Assembly: GCF_037038585.1 (NCBI RefSeq)
Contig: NC_092523.1
Span: forward strand, 34,263,501 to 34,327,500
Direction: 5' to 3'
Length of the DNA: 64,000 bases
Origin: Patagioenas fasciata
Lineage: Eukaryota > Chordata > Aves > Columbiformes > Columbidae
The notes under the pieces are model-generated. The model worked only from the letters and a program-made list of their open reading frames with translations, was not told the origin of the DNA and did not search any database. The translations under genes and the position numbers were made by a program. This document shows positions 23,975-64,000 of this stretch, in pieces. The first letter of the stretch is position 1. Each line of letters starts with the position of its first letter.

Positions 23975-25618
23975 ACAGCGAAACAGGAGGGACAGGGTGA
24001 AATGCCACAAGGAAAGCAGTATGGAACACGACAGAACTACCATTACAAAATCCTGCCAGCAGCTGGCAATGCTGCTCATAATGGAAGGCAGCAGCTATAC
24101 TGCAAGATACGCAAGATATACCCAGGAAAGTAGAAATGAAAAATCTGGCATCTCTGAGACCTAGTTATGTAATTGAGTTTTGCAATCATTACAAACTTTT
24201 ACTATAAGTTTCAAAAGAGGATATCCTGTAGGAGAGGCCCACATCTATTAATAGAATCTGGAAACACACAAAATCATTATTACCAGAAAGAAAAACAAAA
24301 ACCCAAAGCAAAGCTAAAATGGATCCAGTCCAACAGAAGGACAAAAAAGCACACAACACATTCTGAAAAACTGTGGTGTGCTCTTTACATCAGTCCTTTT
24401 CTCCAGCCATACTTGACCTTTTTGGCATCTCTTAGAAAGCACACAGCATCCACAGTAAACAAGACTAACCAATTGCTAACTTAGCAATCACTACAATTCA
24501 TTTGCAGTTACGAAAGGCTTGTCTTAGGAAGACTTTCCCTCTTCCTCAACACAGACAATTACAACATGATTAAACTTAGTGCAGAAAGTTACTTGCACTG
24601 AAAAAAAAAAAAAAAGGAAATTTGTAGTCACAACTATCACCTGCACAAATAAAAGATACTACAGCATGTTTCTATTTGAAACGACAGTATCAGTTCTGAA
24701 CAGCTCAGAACATCTCACCCATCCACAAACCCCAGGCTTTAAAGCCCAGAGCTTGACAAAAACTTCAGCTTCAAATCCTTCTGTGGATTATCTTTCCTCA
24801 CACAGATAAAGGAGATTAATAACATTTGAGACAGAGACCACAGCTAGGTTTTTCAGAGACAGACTGATTGCTGTGATGCTCACCTTAGTCAACCATACTT
24901 TACAATGTTTCCTGAAGCCTGGTGTTCACCATACACCAACAACTGCTCTGTTCTGTAGCCATCATTTGGGACTGCTTCACAACATGAAATTTTGTATTAA
25001 TTAATTGCCTCCTCTCTAAGAAACCCAAATCGTCCATGCCAGGTAGATGCATACCAGAGTAATAACATCTTTCGCAACAAAGCAGGTTGAAACTTGGGCC
25101 ATCATCATTCCCCAGAGCACAGCCTGTTCTTGTAAAGCAATTGTAATAATGTACCAGTTGTCATAACTAATAGACATCATTACTAAGTAGCTACCTAAGC
25201 ATCATACCTATGTTTATTCATCTGTGTGTTAAAAGCATACTCTTGAGTTAGATGGCCACAGCTCACCCCAAGATCACGGGTAGAGATTCTGCCTACTCCT
25301 CTGTGGTTTGACTAGATCCTACAGGGCCTCCTCCTTGCTAAACTCTAGTAAGTTTCAAGAAAGCATTTAGCAGTGTGCTATCCATTCAATGAAACAAACC
25401 AGAGGTCACAGAGCATAAATAAAAAGGTCAGTTCAAGATGTGGAATAACTTGTGATGGTAGGTCACAAAAATAGATAAGACTGCAAATTTGCCCACCGAC
25501 ACTCTTGCAACACGGAATATCTGGTGTCTGACATTTGCTCTATGAAATTTACTGTCACAGTGAATCCATTTGATACACATGTGTATACACAGTGATAGAT
25601 GAACCATCTGTTAGAAGC
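23975..25618. other. Intergenic DNA, no gene seen
   Basis: AT-rich non-coding DNA with an A14 run at about 24,601. No exon, RNA gene or recognised repeat was identified. Confidence 0.5.
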
Positions 25619-26277
25619 TGTGGTGGGTTACCCTTGGTCAGTAGCCAGCCACCCACCCATTCACTCATTCACTCACCTTTCTCAATAGGACACGGAGGGA
25701 GAACAGGATGAAAAAGTTCATCGGTCAAGATAAAGACTGGGAGATTGCTTACTAGTTAACATCATGGTCAAAACAGACTCAACTGGGGGAAATTTGATAT
25801 ATTGTCAATTAAAAATAGAGTTGGGAAGTGAGAAATAAAGACAAAAAAGTTCCTCTTCACCACTTCCTCTTCTTCACACTTTTCTCCTGCTCCAGCATGG
25901 GTCCCCTCCATGTGCTGCAGCTTTTGAGGGTAAACCTGCTCCAGCATGGTTTCTCCGTGGGCTGCTGGGGAACCTCCACTCTGGTGCCTGGAGCACCAAC
26001 TCCTCCTCCTCCACTGACCCTGGTGTCTGTACTGATGTTGCACTCTTTTTCCCACCTCCTCTGTCTGTCTAGCATTCTTGTACCCTTTCTTAAATACATT
26101 TTCACAGAAGTGCCACCAGCTTGGATTCTGGGCTCAGCTGCGTCCTGTAGTGGGCCCACTAAGTAGCCAGCAGGCATCAATTGTGTTCTCTTCTCTGGCC
26201 TTTTCTCACAAAGGCCACCCCAGCAGCACCCCTGCTGCCAACACCCCAACACCTACACCCAGCTAAAAAGCCTACCA
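25619..26277. mobile_element. Avian ERV LTR (solo)
   Basis: Starts TGTGGTGGGTTACCCTTGG and ends near AAGCCTACCAT, which forms an imperfect terminal inverted repeat with the start. Internal motifs GTCAAGATAAAGACTGGGAG, GGTCAAAACAGACTCAACTG and the repeated CTGCTCCAGCATGGGT/GTT units are typical of a widespread avian ERVL LTR that I recall. Orientation is not resolved. It abuts the CYP4V2 relic. Confidence 0.7.
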
Positions 26278-26417
26278 TGAAATCATTGCAAGATTGAAGA
26301 GGAAAAAAACAGGGGTGAAATTCCCTCTGCATTGTCCCCTAGTGAGACCAGAGATGTCAGCTACTAAGTGATAGATACATCAAACTGTCAGCAATGTTAA
26401 ATATCTGGACAGCATCA

Positions 26418-27130
26418 CAGGTGCCTTCCCTTACAATTTTCAGGGAAGAATTGGTCAGGCTGAACTTGTCTGGGTTGAGGAAGATCTTGGGGTCTCTGTG
26501 CAGGGCATAAGTTATGGCAAGAATATTTCTGCCTTTTGGTACTTAATATCCTCCTGAAGAGATAAGGCAATGGGAGAAGGGTCAAAACAACAGCAAATGA
26601 GTGACTTTTCATAAACTGCTTCACAGTGAAAAAGAGAGAAACCCTGCCCTTTACTTGGGAACCCTGAGTACTCTCTCCTGAAGACCCTCCAGCACCCATC
26701 CCAACCACCTCTAGGTATTTAAAGCTCCATAACAGCCACAAGAATCATTCTTACGTCCACTTCTTCAACCTTGATAAAGGATGAATGGAAAACACACCAA
26801 ATACCTTGTCCATGTCTCTGCGAACCTCCCTCTGTGCCTCAGAATTACGTGCAAGTAAGTACAGGGCCCAATTCGTAGCAGCTGCTGTTGTATCATGTCC
26901 ATAGAGGTCCAGATTTACAAAGACATTCACTTCAATACCAATCCTGTGCACAAGTAGGCTTCTTAAATACTTGGGTGTGCAAGTAGTATGGAAAGTGAGA
27001 CTTATTAGTCCCATGACCATGAGAAAAACAAAGATCAAGAGTGTTGAACTCCACCCAACACGCTGGTTATCAGGATGTAAGATGATCCATGATTCTGTCA
27101 GGTGTCCGAAAACTGACCAAAAGAGAAAAG
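26418..27130 (-). pseudogene. Partial CYP4V2 copy (exons 8 and 10), decayed
   Basis: Intron and exon sequence parallel to 6,490-7,700 of CYP4V2. The exon 10 copy (about 26,420-26,555) has an in-frame TAA where CYP4V2 has CAG (after GGATAT), has lost one base in the region matching FKPERFF, and stops before the haem cysteine codon. The exon 8 copy (about 26,815-26,917) keeps [19 protein letters not shown], but its splice acceptor AG is changed (CTAG to CTAT). Exon 9 and its flanks (roughly 6,745-7,120 in the parent) are missing, as is the 80-bp hairpin element. Same strand as CYP4V2 and 4.7 kb upstream of its ATG. Not functional. Confidence 0.9.
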
Positions 27131-27659
27131 TGTTAAAACACATTTGGTAGCCAGCAAATATCCCTCCTCTTCCCTCTCCTCTGCCACCTGATAGTGTTCC
27201 ATTGCTGCTCTAGTAAATAACAGATTTTTCCTTTCTTTTTAAGCTGCATAAGCAGATGCTTGTTTCTCTGCTCTTCCCTGCATTCAGAAATCCAGTGACT
27301 GAGCCCAATTGTTTTGCAGAGGTCAGCAATCTTCTCTCTTTTACAAAGTGCCAGATGATGAACGATTCTTCACTATGTGGTTTCCACTTCTGCCATTATA
27401 GAACCAAACTGGTGGGTATTTATATTTTCATTTAGTCCACAACATAAGAGCTAGGTTGACATGAAGTGCTACAAGATGGCAAGGGACACATTTTGCCATC
27501 TTACATTCTTGTCAATGTCTATATAGCACAGGAGGGAGCACTCACAAGAGCAGAAGTATATTTTGGACACATGTTGTGTATTGATAAGGATCATGGCTGA
27601 AAACATTGTGGCGAAACTAGTGCATCCAGCCACAGATGACACATTCAGTATAGGGTGGA
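27131..27659. other. Intergenic DNA of unknown origin
   Basis: Lies between the CYP4V2 relic and the next LTR. Possibly part of the retroviral element to its right, but no gag, pol or env motif was found. Confidence 0.35.
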
Positions 27660-28715
27660 CCATGATCAACAACATGCTAACAACATCAACAACAAGCTAA
27701 CGAGCCACAGACTGGAGGTGGCGGATGAGCTGGAGGGCACATTGCCCCATCTTCTGATATGCCCAGCCTGGCACACAAAGAGGAAAGGCTGAGACCCTTC
27801 AACATGGCCCGAGACTTGTCGATCTTTTGCAATCACCCCTTTCCCCTGGACTTCTGCATGGCACAAAGGGGAAAAGCTGAGACTCTTCAACATGGCCTGG
27901 GACTCGTTGAGACTTGTCAATCTTTTGCAACCACCCCTTACCCCCAGACTTTCCTCCACTCTGAGAGCTATAAAAAAGCTCACCAAAACCAGCACTGACA
28001 GGGAACCCAACACCCTCAGGACCTTCAGCCCACCGGCCTCGCCGCAGGAACTACATCAGACATCAGAGGACACTGCACTCCTGAACTACAAACCCCAGCA
28101 TCCTCGCCACAGGACACCGAGGCCGTACATCAACATACAAGTCCTGTCATCCATGCTGCAGAGTCATAAGAGTGGCTGGATCGCTCACCTTTTTCTTCCT
28201 TCCTTTCTCTCTGCTCTTTCCTTCTTTCCTTTTTTTCTATATCCCTATTTCTTTGTCTCTCCTTCTGTGATGTATTAGCCTCTTTCTCTCTCTCTCTTTT
28301 ATACCTTAGTTTTCCTACCCTTTTTACCACTCTCTCTCTTTTCCTTTTGAACATATAAGAGTAACATCATCTTAAGCTCTGCTGTTGGATTCTTGCTAAA
28401 ATTTCTTCTCAGAGCTACTAATGGTTGCCAATACATTGCTTGTAGAAGGACTCTTGCTGTTAATGTATTGATGAGTTCTGTGATATCATAAAACACTTTT
28501 GCCAAGCCACTATTCACTGTAACTAGTATTCCAACATGTACTTTTAGTAAAACTCATAATTGAATTGCACCCCTGCAGTGATTGTCTGTCCTTCACTTCA
28601 CATAACCATGCAGAATTAACCCAGAGTTAATTCAAACCTGGTCTCATCTGTTGAGTCAGGATGCACGTCGTGTTCAGAGTTAACTCATCCCTCATCCCAT
28701 CTGTGGGGACGGGAC
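27660..28715 (+). mobile_element. LTR-like element with duplicated U3 segment
   Basis: A TATA box (CTATAAAAAA, 27,968-27,977) follows two direct copies of a segment of roughly 85-90 bp (27,779-27,862 and 27,866-27,958; shared CTTCAACATGGCC and CTTTTGCAA blocks). A pyrimidine tract follows, and the unit may end near GGGACGGGACA at 28,715. This layout suggests a retroviral LTR with an enhancer-like duplication. The start is unresolved and no coding region adjoins it. Confidence 0.45.
28178..28345. repeat. Pyrimidine-rich (C/T) tract
   Basis: About 165 bp dominated by TTCC, TTTC and CTCT runs on the plus strand, with purine-rich complement. Simple sequence inside the LTR-like element. Confidence 0.75.
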
Positions 28716-31135
28716 AATATACTGCTGAAGAAGACTTAAATGTGAATTATTTTGAATGTTGTAACATCTTTGACCTGAGATTTCTGAAGAAACTGCATAA
28801 AATCCACCTGCAACTCCAAAGCAAAAGTGTTCTGCTTTCTCAAATACTGCACCATAATATCATTGGTGAGTAAACTTAGCATAGCCAAAGAAGAAAAATA
28901 CTAAGCCAGGAAAGTAATTTAAAAATGCTTTAATTTACTCAAAATAATGCAGTTCTTGATGACCATTTACAAAAAAAAAAAAAACAGAAATCTGATTAAC
29001 AGTACAGATATAAAATATACATTACAAATGCTTTGCCTTGGATTACGAATCCTTGAACATTCATAAAAAGTGAGAACTGGTATTAGTTCCCAAGTAGAAG
29101 AAACTGATTATATTCTTAAGTGCACAATTTGGGCAAATAAGTTTTTCTCCTCTTCCTTTTCCCCTTCAACAGCTCTTCAACCACATATACCTAAACTGCT
29201 GGCTCTCTGCTGGAAGAAGGAATCCCTGTCTGTGAATGCACACAGTGCTTATGGCCAGGGACCTGATCAGGGCTGTGATCTCTGGGCAGAACACAATCCC
29301 AGTCTCCTCTTTGATCCTCCTATTTGGCTCTACACGAAGAGGTACAAAATAATGCTTTCATTCATTAAGTACATATTTTCATGTTGAAACTTTGAAGGCT
29401 CAGGTATTTCAAGCTATGATTAATTTGTAAAATAACAGGCGATCTCAAGAAGTGGGAACAGTCTTATCAACTTGTCAGCATACAGGTTCAACTGCTCAGC
29501 ATCTATAGACATGTTTGGCCTGACAGGAAAAACATTGCTTCCTGTAAACAAAGTTTATCCCAGCAGTTCCCATAGTTACTGAAGATTACGAAGACTTAAG
29601 TAGAGGCAATGAATGAATTCTATCTCAAAGAATTAAAGGAAAAAGAAAAAGTAGGGACAGACAATATTTATAAGAGAGCAACTGCAATAAGCAGACTGAA
29701 AAATGAAAAAAAAAAAATCTTAGAACAACAGTTAAAGAGGAGATACTACGAACTCCTGTTTAGAAGTATAAATTTTATATACAACTGATATTTGGATAGA
29801 CTAGAAAAATCTTTAACACTGAAGAAACACAAAAAAATGGGAACTGGACTTCATGGTCTAAACATTTGCTTCTATAGGTAGAATAACAGTTCCCTAAGGA
29901 AAGGCAGAAAAAAAAGAGGAATGCCCAAGAAGAAAGTGCAGCAGCAGCAGCATCTGGACTCTGCAAACAGAGCAGATATCTCAACCATGTATTAAATTTT
30001 TCTCTAATTTTTAATCTAGCCTCTGGTCAGACAACTTTAAAAGAAAGCAATGCAGGCATCCTGAAGATTGCAAGGTTCAGCAGAAACCAGCATACTGCAC
30101 ATGTTCTTTGTTACACAAGATACTAACTGTCAAATTAGAATCATAGAATCATTCAGGTTAGAAAGGACCCTTAAGATCACAGAGCCCAACCGTAAATTTA
30201 GTGCTTCAGTCTTCCATTCAGTGCAGGGGGTTTCTGCTTCTTCCTAAGCTGGGTTAAGAAGCAATCTGAAATCTTTTCCTTGAAGTTGGAACATTTCTCT
30301 GCAAGGATCTGTAGTAATGCTGTGAGCCTAGAAAAGATAAAACCTTGTTCGTTAGTTGTGGTAGAATCTGGAAGACACTCCAAGATTATGTATTAATTGC
30401 TTCCATCAGCCTGCTCAGGGCAATGTTGGCTAACCCGCCCTTATTCTTACATCACCTTTTATATTTTAATGCCAATTATGTAATTATTTAAACTCAAGGA
30501 ACTTCCAAACAAATAAAGGTTACGTACAAGCACTCAAATACTTCAAGAAATAGCAAGTCAGCTTTACTGTAACCATGGAACTAAATAAGCCATGTGGAGC
30601 TTATAAATGAAAGACACAGTTGAAAATCAATATTGATTTTTTTTTTTTTTAATTCAATAAAGCTCTAGACTTATGTTTAAATGCCCATTTTCCATATTAT
30701 TTTTCCCCACATAAAAAGTTTACTGATTTGGTGAATTTATATGGGAACTAAAAATAAAATTTACATCATGACACAGTTCACAAACTTGTATTTGTGTTGC
30801 TACTCTAGCAGCTGCAGAACATCTAGTCTGTACACCACATACTCTTGCCATAATTTTAAACACGCTAAAGTCTAAAAATACCCACAAACAAAAACAAAAA
30901 AACAACCACCAAACCACAACCCACCACATACACACAAAAACACCACAACACATAACGAGGGAGAATCCTTTTCCTTCCATGTCATAGCAATGAAAGAAGC
31001 TTTGTAGGGTTCCTCAAAGTTAGGGCTATCTCAGACCAAGTGAGAAGAAACTTAAAAACCAAACTTAGAAGATCCAGCCAAACACAGCTGTTCTTCTTCC
31101 ATGTTAAGCACAGCTCTTCCTGAGCACTTTACTTC
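28716..31135 (-). other. FAM149A: FAM149A 3' UTR and flanking intergenic DNA
   Basis: Non-coding DNA after the FAM149A stop. Minus-strand ATTAAA-type signals occur at 30,465-30,470 and 28,929-28,934, but none is decisive. Contains A-rich tracts near 28,971-28,984 and 30,886-30,960 and the CR1 tail at 30,139. No other gene seen. Confidence 0.4.
30139..30200 (-). mobile_element. CR1 3' end fragment
   Basis: AGAATCATAGAATCATTCAG, then GACCCTTAAGATCACAGAGC and CCAACCGTAA: the antisense of a CR1 3' terminus, about 60 bp. Confidence 0.8.
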
Positions 31136-63988
<32,853 letters not shown>

Positions 63989-64000
63989 GGCTGCGGGCCG

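Noticed and set aside
25828-26252. Open frames of 112-131 codons
   Set aside because: Inside a non-coding avian ERV LTR; repeated CTGCTCCAGCATGG units explain them.
27666-28278. Open frames of 115-128 codons
   Set aside because: They fall in the LTR-like element and read through its direct repeat. No retroviral or cellular domain is visible.

Overview
The window is vertebrate nuclear DNA, almost certainly from a bird. Two split genes with consensus splice sites lie among CR1 LINEs and avian-type endogenous retrovirus LTRs. No prokaryotic operons, tRNA/rRNA genes or CRISPR arrays were seen. Both genes are on the minus strand and are tandem and co-directional: FAM149A upstream (31,136-63,988) and CYP4V2 downstream (4,647-21,753). 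This is the FAM149A-CYP4V2 order I recall from human 4q35, so the block looks like conserved synteny. Any KLKB1/F11-type neighbour would lie to the left of the window.

Region by region. 1-4,646 is probably the CYP4V2 3' UTR and downstream DNA. 4,647-21,753 holds eleven CYP4V2 coding exons, joining phase-correctly into about 529 aa with all P450 signature motifs. Its introns carry a CR1 3' end (8,380-9,402), an 80-bp hairpin insertion (7,469-7,548), an LTR (about 14,700-15,430), a CR1 nested inside another CR1 (15,515-17,190) and an old CR1 fragment (19,540-19,820). 21,754-31,135 is the gap between the genes, mostly retroviral LTRs (23,005-23,870; 25,619-26,277; about 27,660-28,715). It also holds a decayed partial copy of CYP4V2 exons 8 and 10 (26,418-27,130). 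31,136-43,690 holds FAM149A exons 13 to 2. 43,691-63,698 is its 20-kb first intron, with a CpG island that may be a second promoter (45,990-46,600), an old CR1-like repeat (49,870-50,290), LTR-like sequence (53,780-54,470) and a 3.6-kb CR1 with a nearly intact ORF2 (58,543-62,158). 63,699-63,988 is FAM149A exon 1 in a GC-rich promoter-proximal region.

CYP4V2 is a microsomal fatty-acid omega-hydroxylase. FAM149A is a poorly characterised DUF3719 protein. Nothing in the sequence ties them functionally beyond conserved adjacency.

I found no undescribed system. The most useful observations are the CYP4V2 relic, which also shows that the intronic hairpin element differs between the two copies, the CR1 ORF2 broken only by a 25-bp tandem duplication, the nested CR1 pair, and the intronic CpG island with a splice donor. 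Exon boundaries were set by eye from splice consensus, reading phase and remembered family sequences.
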